From Actinomycetes bacterium (lineage in GTDB: Bacteria > Actinomycetota > Acidimicrobiia > Acidimicrobiales > Ilumatobacteraceae), in the NCBI GenBank assembly GCA_025360105.1, contig JANYCT010000019.1, positions 1 to 53,378 of the forward strand: 53,378 nucleotides of DNA, in the 5' to 3' direction. Shown here one piece after another: positions 32,596 to 42,513 of this stretch (position 1 is the stretch's first letter; each line of letters starts with the position of its first letter). A program made the position numbers and the translations under genes. The notes below the pieces were generated by a model. It was not told where the DNA came from, searched no databases, and saw nothing but the letters and a program-made list of their open reading frames with translations.

Positions 32596-33417
32596 GTGCG
32601 ACGCTCACTTGCCGGTTTGTTGTTTGGCCTTGCGGCGATTGTGGGCAGCCTCGCAGTGAGCGGGTTCTGGATGCAGTACACGGCTTTCTCGCCGGACCAC
32701 ACCAAGAGCGCAGCGCACGCGGTGCTCGCCGACAACGACATCAAGGCCGCCGTGGCAAAAGGCATCGCCGAGGCCACCACTCCGCTGCTCAATACCGATC
32801 CCGCTCACCCCGTCAGTGCGAACGAGGTACAGGCCATCGTCCTCGCTGGCGTCGGCACGACCCAGGGCTCGAACCTTTTGGCGCAGGTGGTGGCCGACGC
32901 ACACGCCCGACTCATTGGCGCCAGCAACAAGCCTGTGCAGATCACTGCGGCCGAGATAGTGCCCCTCGTCGGCAACGAACTGGCGGCCACGGTACCGACA
33001 GTCACGCTCGATGTACCTAAGGTCACCGCACTGTCGGCCATACGCCAGGTGCTGAAGTGGCTGGTTCCGATCGCTGGCGGCGTCGCAATCCTGTTGATCT
33101 TGCTCGGCTTCGCGGCGCACCCGGAGCGAGCCGAGCTGCTCCGATCGCTCGGCTTTTTGTTACTCGGCATGGCGCTGCTGCTCGCGATCATCGGCTACGT
33201 CGTGCCAGCGTTGGTCTTGCCGCTGTTTTCCAAAGACGTGTGGGTTGGTGCACTCCCGCGGCTCGCCCGCAATTCGTTGCCACTCTTGATCGGTCTGGTC
33301 TTCGTAATGATTGGCATCGGACTTGGCTGCCTAGCGGCCGCCGGGGCCACACGACGCAGGGACCGATGGTCACAGCCGATTCGCACTCGCTACAACGACC
33401 AGCGCAGCTGGAGCTAA
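32596..33417 (+). CDS. Hypothetical membrane protein, four helices
   Basis: A 273-residue protein not assigned to a named family. An N-terminal helix (about 5-27) is followed by an extracytoplasmic domain of about 120 residues with repeated Ala-rich helical segments (NDIKAAVAKGIAEATTPLL, ANEVQAIVLAGV). Three membrane helices (about 152-172, 180-202, 226-250) and a basic tail follow. It is reminiscent of actinobacterial membrane proteins with an external alpha-helical loop. GTG start at 32596. Divergent from DUF983 (97-bp gap) and convergent with the aminotransferase. Confidence 0.75.
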   Translation: MRRSLAGLLFGLAAIVGSLAVSGFWMQYTAFSPDHTKSAAHAVLADNDIKAAVAKGIAEATTPLLNTDPAHPVSANEVQAIVLAGVGTTQGSNLLAQVVADAHARLIGASNKPVQITAAEIVPLVGNELAATVPTVTLDVPKVTALSAIRQVLKWLVPIAGGVAILLILLGFAAHPERAELLRSLGFLLLGMALLLAIIGYVVPALVLPLFSKDVWVGALPRLARNSLPLLIGLVFVMIGIGLGCLAAAGATRRRDRWSQPIRTRYNDQRSWS

Positions 33418-33446
33418 CGGCAGTCGGTACTACCTACCAGCAGCGG

Positions 33447-34820
33447 TCAGGCGATGAGCTCGTCGACGAACTCGCCGAACACCGATGCGTAGCGCATCGC
33501 GTCTGCGTTGGTATGCATAATCGAGATCAGCCACTGCTCATCGAGGCCTGGTGGCAGCAGGATGCCGCGGTTGATGCCGTGGATCCATTGCGCGAAGGCG
33601 AGATCAAAGTTGGTGGCCTTGTAGTCGCGGTAGTTGCGGACCGGATCGATGGACCACGTGATACAGCCCTTCGCTCCGAACTGAACGGTATGCGCATCGA
33701 GGCCGGCACAGCGAATGATGTCGTCGCACGCAATCAGCAGTTCCTGGTTCCGGTCGATACAGCCCTGCGTGGCCTGCGGAGTGCAGATCTCCGACAGCAC
33801 GGCTTTCGCCGCCGCCATGCACAACGGGTTGCCGTTGTACGTGCCTAGGTGCAGCACCCGTCCCTGAGTGATCTGATCCATGTATTCGGCCTTGCCGCCG
33901 AACGCACCGAGGGGCAGACCGCCACCGATGCTCTTGGCCAGTGCGACCAGATCGGGGAGCACGCCGAGCGCACCAGTGGCTCCGCCCCAACCGGCGGTGA
34001 TGCCTGTCTTGACCTCGTCGAAGATCAGCAAGGTGCCGTAGCGCTGAGTGATCTCGCGCACCGCCTGCAGGTACCCCGGCAGCGGCTTGCAAATACCGAT
34101 GTTCTCCATCACTGGCTCGACGATGAAGCAGGCGACTTCGCCCGAGCGAAGCACTCGTTCGAGCGCCTCGGCGTCGTTGTAGGGAATGACGATGGTGTCT
34201 TCGAGCACAGCCGCGGTGATGCCGGCAGTGCCGGGCACAGCATTGGGTCGATCGGCGGGTCCGGCCCGATCGAGCGGCGGCTTCATCGAGATCATCACTT
34301 CGTCGTGGTGGCCGTGATAGCCACCTTCAACCTTGACGATCTTTTCGCGGCCGGTGACTCCGCGGGCAACCCGGATGGCGTCCATCGTGGCCTCGGTACC
34401 GCTGTTCGTGAAACGCCACATGGGCAGCCCGTAGCGCTGGCCCAACAGCTCGGCGACGTCGGCATTGGCCTCACACGGAGTGACGAACAACGTGCCGTTG
34501 TCGAGCTGGGACTCGACCGCTGCGCGCACGGCCGGGTGGCAGTGGCCGGTGAACAAGGCACCAAATCCCATGTCGTAGTCGGTGTAGAGGTTGCCGTCGA
34601 CATCTTCCATCCAGCTGCCCTGCGCTCGACTCACCACGATGGGGTGGGGGTCATAGGCCTGAAAGCTCGAGGGGACACCCATCGGCATCACCTTGCGGGC
34701 CCGTACGGTGGCCGCCTGCGAACCCATGGTCCGCGAGACGTAGGTGGCGAGCTCTCGCCGTGTGATGTCGCGAGCTCGGTTGGTCAAATCATTGGTGAGC
34801 GTGGAATCCGTTGCGCTCAT
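33447..34820 (-). CDS. Class III aminotransferase (glutamate-1-semialdehyde aminomutase-like)
   Basis: A 457-residue PLP enzyme. DYDMGFGALFTGHCHPAV, FTNSGTEATMDAIRVARG and VEGGYHGHHDEV bind PLP phosphate and ring, LLIFDEVKTG holds the ring-nitrogen Asp, and LAKSIGGGLPLGAFGG carries the Schiff-base Lys. This architecture matches HemL-like aminotransferases that are not HemL itself (longer N-terminus, divergent gating loop), so the amino donor and acceptor are unknown. The start at 34820 has AGGGAGAA upstream. Not obviously tied to its neighbours. Confidence 0.88.
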   Translation of the reverse strand: MSATDSTLTNDLTNRARDITRRELATYVSRTMGSQAATVRARKVMPMGVPSSFQAYDPHPIVVSRAQGSWMEDVDGNLYTDYDMGFGALFTGHCHPAVRAAVESQLDNGTLFVTPCEANADVAELLGQRYGLPMWRFTNSGTEATMDAIRVARGVTGREKIVKVEGGYHGHHDEVMISMKPPLDRAGPADRPNAVPGTAGITAAVLEDTIVIPYNDAEALERVLRSGEVACFIVEPVMENIGICKPLPGYLQAVREITQRYGTLLIFDEVKTGITAGWGGATGALGVLPDLVALAKSIGGGLPLGAFGGKAEYMDQITQGRVLHLGTYNGNPLCMAAAKAVLSEICTPQATQGCIDRNQELLIACDDIIRCAGLDAHTVQFGAKGCITWSIDPVRNYRDYKATNFDLAFAQWIHGINRGILLPPGLDEQWLISIMHTNADAMRYASVFGEFVDELIA

Positions 34821-34973
34821 GGGGTTCTCCCTACGGAATACGTTGAACAAATGGTAGCACACAATGGATTCCATCGTGACCGAGGCGATTGATCACTTGT
34901 GAACGCCGGATGAACGTCGTGTCCAATTGGCTGTGTAAACCGTCGCCGTTCATGGCAGACTGATGCCCTTCAT

Positions 34974-35047
34974 GGTGGTCGTAGCTCAGCTGGTAGAGCG
35001 TCAGTTTGTGGTACTGAAAGTCGCGGGTTCGAGCCCCGTCGGTCACC
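34974..35047 (+). tRNA. tRNA-His (GTG anticodon)
   Basis: The cloverleaf is readable. The acceptor GTGGTCG/CGGTCAC has two G-U pairs, the D stem is GCTC/GAGC, the anticodon arm TCAGT-TTGTGGT-ACTGA has anticodon GTG, and the T arm is GCGGG-TTCGAGC-CCCGT. The G at 34974 can be the -1 residue typical of tRNA-His, facing C73 at 35047. CCA is not encoded. Confidence 0.95.
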
Positions 35048-35130
35048 CTCAGCAGAGTCGGGCGTAGCTCGGCTCTGGGTCGCAAGATTTGGCTTCGCGC
35101 CGGCGCAGCCTTACACTCGTGCGACCATAT

Positions 35131-35202
35131 GCGCCTCTAGCTCAACGGCAGAGCAACGGACTCTTAATCCGCAGGTTCTGGGTTCGAAACCCAGGGGGCG
35201 CA
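35131..35202 (+). tRNA. tRNA-Lys (CTT anticodon)
   Basis: Acceptor GCGCCTC/GGGGCGC with one wobble, D stem GCTC/GAGC, anticodon loop CTCTTAA with anticodon CTT, T arm CTGGG-TTCGAAA-CCCAG. The anticodon stem has an A-C mismatch at 27-43, the outermost pair. CCA is not encoded. A terminator follows directly. Confidence 0.95.
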
Positions 35203-35207
35203 CAGAA

Positions 35208-35251
35208 AAGAAGCAGGCCAGAGACACCATCTGACCTGCTTCTTGCTTTCT
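35208..35251 (+). terminator. Rho-independent-type terminator after tRNA-Lys
   Basis: AAGAAGCAGG (35208-35217) pairs with CCTGCTTCTT (35235-35244), with an inner AGA/TCT pairing, followed by the T-rich tail GCTTTCT. It follows the tRNA-Lys 3' end by five bases. Confidence 0.85.
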
Positions 35252-35286
35252 GGACCAACAGTCGCGAAGCAAATCTGCTGCCAAGG

Positions 35287-35320
35287 ATGGCTCCACAGAT
35301 GGCTCCACAGATGGCTCCAA
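35287..35320. repeat. 12-bp tandem repeat
   Basis: ATGGCTCCACAG occurs at 35287-35298 and 35299-35310, then ATGGCTCCAA. The 12-bp period would encode Met-Ala-Pro-Gln repeats, but no credible gene contains it. It lies between the tRNA-Lys terminator and a pseudogene. Confidence 0.8.
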
Positions 35321-35445
35321 TGGTGTGCGTTGACGTCTGGCGCGATGCGCGAGACGCGCCCGATCGCAGACGAAACAGCCCAATTCGGTGCAATCAGTTG
35401 CTCGACGGGCCTGGCGGTCCAAAACGATATGCACGAGGAGATGCG

Positions 35446-36113
35446 ATGGCAGAGGCGTTCGAGGGGCGGGATCTCAGTGGGGCGACCTTTTGGGATGTCG
35501 AGTTGACGAACGCAACCCTGCGCGACGTGAACCTGACCGGTACCCGGATGGGGGGTCTGGCTCGTCGACGCCGACATCGACGGGGTGGTCGACCGACAGG
35601 TCATCAACGGAGTCGATGTCACGTCATACGTCAATGACCATGACCCGTGGCATCGGTTGCACGGCATGCTGCGCCGCACTGACCTCGCCGGCTTGGGCAC
35701 AGCGCTCGACGCGCTCGATGCAGCGTGGGCAGAAACGATCATGCGCGCCCGCTCCCTCACCGAAGCGCAGTTGCGTCAGTCCGAGGGGGACGAGTGGCCG
35801 TTCATCGAGACCCAGCAGCATCTCGTTTTCGGCGTCGACAAATGGTTCGTCGGACCGCTTCTCGGCGCGACCACATTCCAGACGGCGGGACTGGCGAACA
35901 CCGGGTCGCGCGACTTCGGCTGGATCGGTGTCGATGCTGATGCCCGACTCCCCTCGATGACGTGCTTGCCCTTCGCCACGAACAGACAGCGCAGCTTCGC
36001 GCGCTTTCATGAACGGCATGTCTGCTGGCGACCTTACCCGCGAGGTCAAGCTGCTCGAAAACGGAACCGTGCCGCTGATTGAGTGCTTCCATACCGTGTT
36101 CGAGGAGTCCTGA
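35446..36113 (+). pseudogene. DinB-like protein with pentapeptide-type N-terminus, three frameshifts
   Basis: Joining three reading frames gives one recognisable protein. The N-terminal pentapeptide-like part (MAEAFEGRDLSGATFWDVEL, then TNATLRDVNLTGTRM) is followed by VWLVDADIDGVVDRQVING, a DinB-like helical core (LDALDAAWAETIMRAR, EWPFIETQQHLVFGVDKWF) and a C-terminal helix (MNGMSAGDLTREVKLLENG, ending IECFHTVFEES). Frame changes are needed at a run of six G (35550-35555), near the C run at 35950-35953, and near 36001-36008. A GAGGAG precedes the ATG at 35446, and the original stop survives at 36111-36113. Intact relatives are about 220 residues, occur widely in actinobacteria and have no proven function. 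Decay or clustered sequencing indels could explain it. Confidence 0.85.
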
Positions 36114-36267
36114 GAGCACCTTCGCTGCGTCGTGCGAGACCTTGCAACGCTGGCCCCATAGTCAGCAGCACGTTTTCTCGGGTGGGGAGCGCGCCAAAGC
36201 CCGGCGCGAAGCGCGCCCAATCAGGATTGTCAGCCCGCTGCAGAACGGCGAGAGACCCAACGGCCGG

Positions 36268-36666
36268 TCAGCCCGCGAAGAACGCCTTGGCTTTGTCAGT
36301 GCCGAACAGGAAGTAGAGCACGACGAGCGCCACCGCGATTTGACCGATGCCATATCCGCGCTTGCTGCTCTCGATCGTCACGAATGTGTAGATGCCGCCT
36401 GCCAGTTGGAGCACCTCGTAGATGCCCACAAGGCCTCGCACAACGCGACTGCCGCCCATCAGGCTCAGGCCCAAGAACACCGATGTCGCGCCGAGCGCCA
36501 ACAGCACGACGGCGAAGGTGGTGGCCTCGGCGGTGGTGAGGTTGGCGTCCTTCAAAAAGGTGGCATTGCTACGGCTGGCGAGGGCGATGCAACCCAACAG
36601 GAACTGGCCGATGCCGCCAAGGATCATCAGCAACGAGATCAGGGTGACGAGCAATGGACGTCTCAC
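36268..36666 (-). CDS. Hypothetical four-helix membrane protein
   Basis: A 132-residue protein that is almost entirely membrane helices (about 6-28, 47-68, 74-98, 103-125), with short polar loops and a basic C-terminus. It resembles small DoxX/DUF4345-like membrane proteins in layout, but I cannot name a family. It begins 6 bp after the stop of the SDR gene, so it is probably co-transcribed with the two SDR genes. ATG at 36666. Confidence 0.7.
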   Translation of the reverse strand: MRRPLLVTLISLLMILGGIGQFLLGCIALASRSNATFLKDANLTTAEATTFAVVLLALGATSVFLGLSLMGGSRVVRGLVGIYEVLQLAGGIYTFVTIESSKRGYGIGQIAVALVVLYFLFGTDKAKAFFAG

Positions 36667-36672
36667 GATTGG

Positions 36673-37440
36673 CTACTTCAACCCGGCGCTGAGGCCAGAG
36701 TCGATGCTGAGCGCAGCACCGGTGATGGATCGCGCCGCGGGTTGGGCGAGGAACCACAAGAACTCGGCTACCTCATCGGCTCCGATGAAACGTGCAGCAT
36801 TCCCCTGGGGATACTTCGCGAGCAATGCCGCGAGATATCCAGACGGGTCGCCGCCGCCGTATGCGTCGGCCTGATGCTGTAACATCGGCGTCAACACATC
36901 GCCCGGGCAGACCGCGTTCACGCGAACGCCATCGGCGGCAAGATCAAGCGCGAGTGTCTTCGCGAGCAGCACGACCGCACCCTTCGATGCGCAATACACG
37001 GCAGCGCCCTTGTTTGCCTGTACTCCCGCGTCGCTCGCGATGAGCGTGGCCGAGCCTTTCGCAACGCGCAGTGCCGGCGTCGCGGCCTGACACGTGAAGA
37101 AGACACCCTTGATGTTGACCGACATGACCCGGTCGAACTCGGCCTCGGTGACGCTGTCGATGTGGCCCTCGGTCCACACACCCGCCGCCGCGACCACGTG
37201 GTCGATGCGACCCGCCCACGCGAGAGTGTCGGTGATCGCGCGGCGACACGACTCGGGGCAAGTGACGTCGCAATGAATTGCGAGTCCCGCACCGTCGAGC
37301 GCTGCAGCGACAACTTCGGCCCGCGTGATATCAAGATCGGCTACCGCCACGCGCCAGCCACCTTGGGCGAAGCGCGCGGCCGCCGCTGAGCCGATTCCGC
37401 CGCCACCCCCGGTGATGACGACAACCGGTCGCACAGTCAT
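36673..37440 (-). CDS. SDR-family NAD(P)-dependent oxidoreductase
   Basis: A 255-residue classical short-chain dehydrogenase: nucleotide loop TGGGGGIGSAAAA (about 9-20), AAAGVW at the NAG position, catalytic Ser in LIASDAG, and Y-C-A-S-K (VYCASKGAVV). CPGDVLTPML follows, and the C-terminus ends in GAALSIDSG. It probably oxidises or reduces a hydroxy- or keto-acyl intermediate. The start at 37440 is 7 bp after the stop of the upstream SDR; in-frame ATGs at 37455 and 37461 are alternatives. Arrangement with the adjacent SDR suggests consecutive steps. Confidence 0.9.
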   Translation of the reverse strand: MTVRPVVVITGGGGGIGSAAAARFAQGGWRVAVADLDITRAEVVAAALDGAGLAIHCDVTCPESCRRAITDTLAWAGRIDHVVAAAGVWTEGHIDSVTEAEFDRVMSVNIKGVFFTCQAATPALRVAKGSATLIASDAGVQANKGAAVYCASKGAVVLLAKTLALDLAADGVRVNAVCPGDVLTPMLQHQADAYGGGDPSGYLAALLAKYPQGNAARFIGADEVAEFLWFLAQPAARSITGAALSIDSGLSAGLK

Positions 37441-37447
37441 GCCCGAA

Positions 37448-38272
37448 TCATCCATGAGCATGATCCTCGGCGACCGCGTTGCCTCCATCGATCACCAACA
37501 TCGTTCCCGTGATGTACGAGGCCGAAGGCGTCACGAGAAATGCGATGGCTGCCGCTACCTCCGCGGGTGTGCCGCAGCGGCGCATCGGCGACGCCGCGCC
37601 TGCTCGACGTTCGGCATCACTCACGGATGGCGTGTCGATCCATCCGGGAGCAACGGCATTCACTGTGATGCCATAGGGCGCAACTTCGAGTGCGAGCGCT
37701 CGAGTCATGCCAACCATTCCGGCCTTGGCCGCGGCGTAGGCGCTGCCGTTGACGAAGGCCGACACCGGACCGCTCGTGGATGCCACATTGACGATGCGCC
37801 CGTAACCCGCTGCGCGCATGTGCGGCACCACCGCACGACACACCAAGAACGCTGACGTGAGATTGCGAGACAACGTGTCATCCCATTCGGCCGGAGTGAG
37901 TGCATCGAGGTGCCGCGCCGCATCGGAACCTGCAGCGGTGGAGACCATCCCGGCATTGTTGACCACGATCGGAAGGTGACCGCTCCATCCCACAACGGCG
38001 CCGACGAGCGCGTCGACCGCCACTGCATCGGTGAGGTCGGCGACGAATCCCTGTACGCGCGAACCAAGCTCTCGGGCACGGTCGCGGATGCGAACCGACG
38101 TCGCTGCGATCGCGACGCGCGCCCCGAGATCGACGAGCGAACGCGCCACGGCGAAGCCGATGCCGTCGCTGCTTCCGGCTCCGGTGACGAGCGCCACCTG
38201 ACCGCTGAGGTCCCATTCCTGCACCCCTTCAGTAGACCATGCCGAGCCAGCGCGCGTTGACCCGACGTTCAT
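37448..38272 (-). CDS. SDR-family oxidoreductase
   Basis: A 274-residue classical SDR: TGAGSSDGIGFAVA cofactor loop, NNAGMVS, catalytic Ser in VNVASTSG, Y-A-A-A-K (AYAAAKAG), and VAPGWIDTPS, ending TGTMLVIDGGNAV, as in FabG-like enzymes. The start is uncertain: ATG at 38272, or GTG at 38224 immediately before the conserved domain (VQEWDLSGQVALVTG). It is divergent from the thiolase gene, with the TCTGAC-N5-GTCAGA palindrome at 38316-38332 between them. Confidence 0.9.
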   Translation of the reverse strand: MNVGSTRAGSAWSTEGVQEWDLSGQVALVTGAGSSDGIGFAVARSLVDLGARVAIAATSVRIRDRARELGSRVQGFVADLTDAVAVDALVGAVVGWSGHLPIVVNNAGMVSTAAGSDAARHLDALTPAEWDDTLSRNLTSAFLVCRAVVPHMRAAGYGRIVNVASTSGPVSAFVNGSAYAAAKAGMVGMTRALALEVAPYGITVNAVAPGWIDTPSVSDAERRAGAASPMRRCGTPAEVAAAIAFLVTPSASYITGTMLVIDGGNAVAEDHAHG

Positions 38273-38310
38273 CCGCTTGCTTCTCGCGCGCAACCAACCC
38301 ACTAGCCTGA

Positions 38311-39585
<1,275 letters not shown>

Positions 39586-39594
39586 GTTGCAAGG

Positions 39595-40059
39595 ATGTCA
39601 AACACTCACCTTGAGCTCCCCATTGGTCACGCCACCGAGGCCGACTCACCCTGGGTCGACATTCCCGGAGGCGGCCTACGCCTGGTGCATGCTGACATCG
39701 CAGCAGGCATCTGGGTGGTCGCGAACCGGTTCGAACCCGGCATGGCTGTGCAACGCCATCGCCACACGGGGCCCGTCTTTGCGTGGACCACATCGGGCTG
39801 CTGGATGTATGCCGAGTACGGCACTCGATACGAGGCAGGAAGCTATGTGCACGAGCCGGCTGGCTCGGTGCACACGCTGGTGGTGCCCGAGGACAACACC
39901 GAGACCACCGAGGTGTTCTTCGTCATCCACGGGGCCAACCTGAACCTCGACGACGATGACAACATTGTGTCGATCACCGACGCCGGGAGCATCGCTCAGG
40001 CGTACAAGATGCTCTGCACGATGCAGGGCAAGCAGCCACCCGCATTCGTCGGGGCGTAA
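39595..40059 (+). CDS. Cupin-domain protein, 2,4'-dihydroxyacetophenone dioxygenase-like
   Basis: A 154-residue single cupin. Motif 1 is VQRHRHTGPVFAWTTSGCW (about 53-71) with metal His residues; motif 2 is GSYVHEPAGSVHTLVV with further His. The family (ChrR/DAD-type cupins) includes 2,4'-dihydroxyacetophenone dioxygenase, a C-C bond cleaving Fe enzyme, but many members are uncharacterised. Starts 9 bp after the thiolase stop and ends 10 bp before the tetR start, so it is co-transcribed. Confidence 0.85.
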   Translation: MSNTHLELPIGHATEADSPWVDIPGGGLRLVHADIAAGIWVVANRFEPGMAVQRHRHTGPVFAWTTSGCWMYAEYGTRYEAGSYVHEPAGSVHTLVVPEDNTETTEVFFVIHGANLNLDDDDNIVSITDAGSIAQAYKMLCTMQGKQPPAFVGA

Positions 40060-40069
40060 GGTTGCGGCC

Positions 40070-40729
40070 GTGGCACGCACGGCAAACGACACTCGGGAGA
40101 AGTTGATCGTCGCCGGTCAGCGTCTATTCGCCGATCAGGGCGTGTTTCGCGTGCCGCTGCGACTCGTGGTCGATCAGGCAGGTCAGAAGAACGCCTCAGC
40201 GTTGCACTATCACTTCGGCGGGCGCGAGGGACTACTGCAGGCGATCATCGAACGCAACAACGAATCGATCGAGGCCGAGCGCGCCGAGATGCTTGCGACA
40301 TTGAGGCTTCAGAACCGCACGGCAGACGTCAGCGCCTTGGTTCGGGCGGTCATCTTGCCCTTTGCCCGCAAGCTCGATACCGGGGAGGGACGCGAGTTCC
40401 TGCGCATCATCGCCCAGCTCTCGGACCTCTTCGATGCTTGGGACGTGCAAGCCGCGCCGACACCGGCGCAGGCCCAGGCTGCGTTTCTGATGCTCGCAGC
40501 CGCACTCAACTACTTGCCGTCGGAGTTGCGACACGAACGTGTCACGATGTTCCTGATGTTGGTGTCCAACGCGCTCGCGCTGCGTGCCCGCCAGATCGAG
40601 TTGACACGCGCGCTGCACGTTTCCACCGAGGGCTTTATCGCGAACCTGATCGACATGAGCGTGGGCGCTCTGCAGGCGCCGAGCAGCGGTGCCGCTGCAC
40701 CCGACGGTGTGCTCTCAGCCGACCACTGA
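40070..40729 (+). CDS. TetR-family transcriptional regulator
   Basis: A 219-residue TetR regulator. The HTH is at residues 6-50 (TREKLIVAGQRLFADQGVFRV, LRLVVDQAGQKNASALHYHFGGREGLLQAI), followed by a helical ligand domain. The unusual helix 3 (KNASALHYHF) keeps the Tyr-His-Phe core. GTG start at 40070, 10 bp after the cupin gene. It is the best candidate to bind the TCTGAC-N5-GTCAGA sites at 38316 and 46080. Its last 15 bp overlap the convergent aldolase gene. Confidence 0.9.
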   Translation: MARTANDTREKLIVAGQRLFADQGVFRVPLRLVVDQAGQKNASALHYHFGGREGLLQAIIERNNESIEAERAEMLATLRLQNRTADVSALVRAVILPFARKLDTGEGREFLRIIAQLSDLFDAWDVQAAPTPAQAQAAFLMLAAALNYLPSELRHERVTMFLMLVSNALALRARQIELTRALHVSTEGFIANLIDMSVGALQAPSSGAAAPDGVLSADH

Positions 40730-41473
40730 CGGATCGGGCACATACGAACGCACCAGGAACTGAAACATGATCCAGCCCGCTTGATGTGTGCCGACGGAAC
40801 CTTTCGCGCGCAGCGCTGCCTCGCGACCGATGGCCAATCCGGCAGGTGCCTTCATGTGCGCTTCGGCGCTGCGTTCCATGGCGACGAACCAACCGACCGC
40901 TTCATCCACGGTCTGGCCCACAGTGAGCAAGCCGTGGTTGCGCAGGATCACGGCTTTTGCGTTGCCCAGCGCGGCGCCGATGCGCCCACCGCCATCGACA
41001 GACAAAATGTCGACTTCGTCATCATCGAAGATCGCGTGGTCCTCGAAGAACGCACACGACTCCTGCGTGATCGGTCGCAGCGGCGTCACCAGCGTCGAAA
41101 ATGGAGTGCCGTACGGCGTGTGCGTATGCGCGGCAGAAACGATGTCTGGCCGGGCTTCGTGGACGGGCCGATGGATGTGAAATGCCGCGGGGTTGATGGA
41201 TCCCGAACCGCGCACGACAGTGCCATCGGGCGCAACGAGCACCAGATCATCAACGGTCACCTCGTGGAACGGCACCCCGTAGCTCGCCAGCCAGAAGTGG
41301 TCCTCGAGTTCGGGATCGCGAGCGGAGATATGACCATCGCCGAGGTGCCCCCAGCGCAGTGCACCAAACACCCGATACGCCAAGGCAAGCCTGGTCTTGC
41401 GGTGCGCCCGCTGCGCATCTGTCGCGTGGATCGGCAACTCGTACGACGACGAAGCCAAGGCCTGATATTCCAT
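40715..41473 (-). CDS. Class II aldolase/adducin family protein
   Basis: A 252-residue protein: GHLGDGHISARDP, AAHTHTPYGTPFSTL with zinc ligands H116 and H118, a third His in VILRNHGLLTVG (about 186), and an AMERSAEAHM helix. The family covers fuculose-phosphate aldolase, RhaD, AraD and many proteins of unknown reaction in catabolic clusters, so a retro-aldol step on an unknown substrate is the safe call. The 3' end overlaps tetR by 15 bp; it is divergent from the LLM gene with a 24-bp gap. Confidence 0.88.
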   Translation of the reverse strand: MEYQALASSSYELPIHATDAQRAHRKTRLALAYRVFGALRWGHLGDGHISARDPELEDHFWLASYGVPFHEVTVDDLVLVAPDGTVVRGSGSINPAAFHIHRPVHEARPDIVSAAHTHTPYGTPFSTLVTPLRPITQESCAFFEDHAIFDDDEVDILSVDGGGRIGAALGNAKAVILRNHGLLTVGQTVDEAVGWFVAMERSAEAHMKAPAGLAIGREAALRAKGSVGTHQAGWIMFQFLVRSYVPDPSVVG

Positions 41474-41497
41474 GGATGCATCCTAGAGTCACACCTC

Positions 41498-42373
41498 ATG
41501 GACATTGGCGTAGCACTCCCCCAGATGGCACGTGGGCTCAACCGCGAGACGGTCACCGCGTGGTGTCGCGGCATCGACGAGGGGCCGTACTCGTCGGTCT
41601 CGGCAGGCGAACGCATCACCTTCCACAATCTCGAGGGCATCACCCTGTGCACTGCGGCGGCGATGCTCACCGAGCGGGTGAGAGTGTTCTTCAACGTAGC
41701 TGTCGCTCCCTGGCATGCGCCCGCGATGCTGGCCAAGCAGCTCGCCACGATCGACGTGCTGTGCAGCGGCAGACTCGATGTTGCGGTCGGCGTCGGCGGC
41801 CGTCAGCAGGACTACGACGCGCTGGGCGCGATGTTCGATCGTCGCCACAGCCGTCTCGACACGGCCGTACACGAATTGCGCCGCCTGTGGGCAGGCGGTG
41901 CGGCCGCCGATGGACATCAGATCGGGCCGCAGCCAATCCAGGCTGGCGGGCCCGGCATCCTCTGTAGTGGCATGGGCCCCAAGTCGTTGGCGCGCGCTGC
42001 ACACTGGGCCGATGGCGTGAGCGGGTTCGCACTGTCGGGCGACGCCGCTGAGGCCGACCGCCAGTTCCGCGGCGCCGAGCAGGCGTGGCTCGAGGCGGGG
42101 CGCACCACCGCACCACGGCTCACCACGGGTGTATTCGTGGCACTCGGCGACGGCGCAGAGCAAACGCTGAGAAGCTTCGCACTGCAATACCTCGACGTGT
42201 TCGGCAAGGACATCGCACGGATGCTTGCAGATGCAATGACCGTGTACTCGCCCGAGCGGCTACGCGACACCATCGCTGCGATGGATGCCGCCGGATGCGA
42301 CGAGCTGATCCTGGTGCCGGCCGCCGCCGACCCGGCCATGCTCGACCTCATCACCGACGTCGTCACCGCGTAG
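41498..42373 (+). CDS. LLM-class (luciferase-like) flavin/F420-dependent oxidoreductase
   Basis: A 291-residue TIM-barrel luciferase-like protein: MDIGVALPQMARG, the SVSAGERITF segment, TERVRVFFNVAVAPWHAPAMLAKQLATID, SGRLDVAVGVGG, and GPQPIQAGGPGILCSGMGPKSLARAA. Actinobacterial proteins of this type mostly use coenzyme F420, and some use FMN; the substrate is unknown. It is monocistronic by spacing and followed by a stretch of pseudogenes. Confidence 0.87.
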   Translation: MDIGVALPQMARGLNRETVTAWCRGIDEGPYSSVSAGERITFHNLEGITLCTAAAMLTERVRVFFNVAVAPWHAPAMLAKQLATIDVLCSGRLDVAVGVGGRQQDYDALGAMFDRRHSRLDTAVHELRRLWAGGAAADGHQIGPQPIQAGGPGILCSGMGPKSLARAAHWADGVSGFALSGDAAEADRQFRGAEQAWLEAGRTTAPRLTTGVFVALGDGAEQTLRSFALQYLDVFGKDIARMLADAMTVYSPERLRDTIAAMDAAGCDELILVPAAADPAMLDLITDVVTA

Positions 42374-42513
42374 CGGTGCGTCTGCGTTGATGTTGCCCGC
42401 GACCGACTTGCGGGGTGGACGCCTCCGGGTGACCTTTGCCCCATCGCGAACCGGGAGACGGGGCCACACTGGAGTTGGGTCCGTTCGGCGGCGGGTTCAG
42501 GGATGTGAGCACG

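Noticed and set aside
35005-35300. Integrase or mobile element at the tRNA pair
   Set aside because: No integrase, excisionase, transposase or duplicated tRNA end could be seen.
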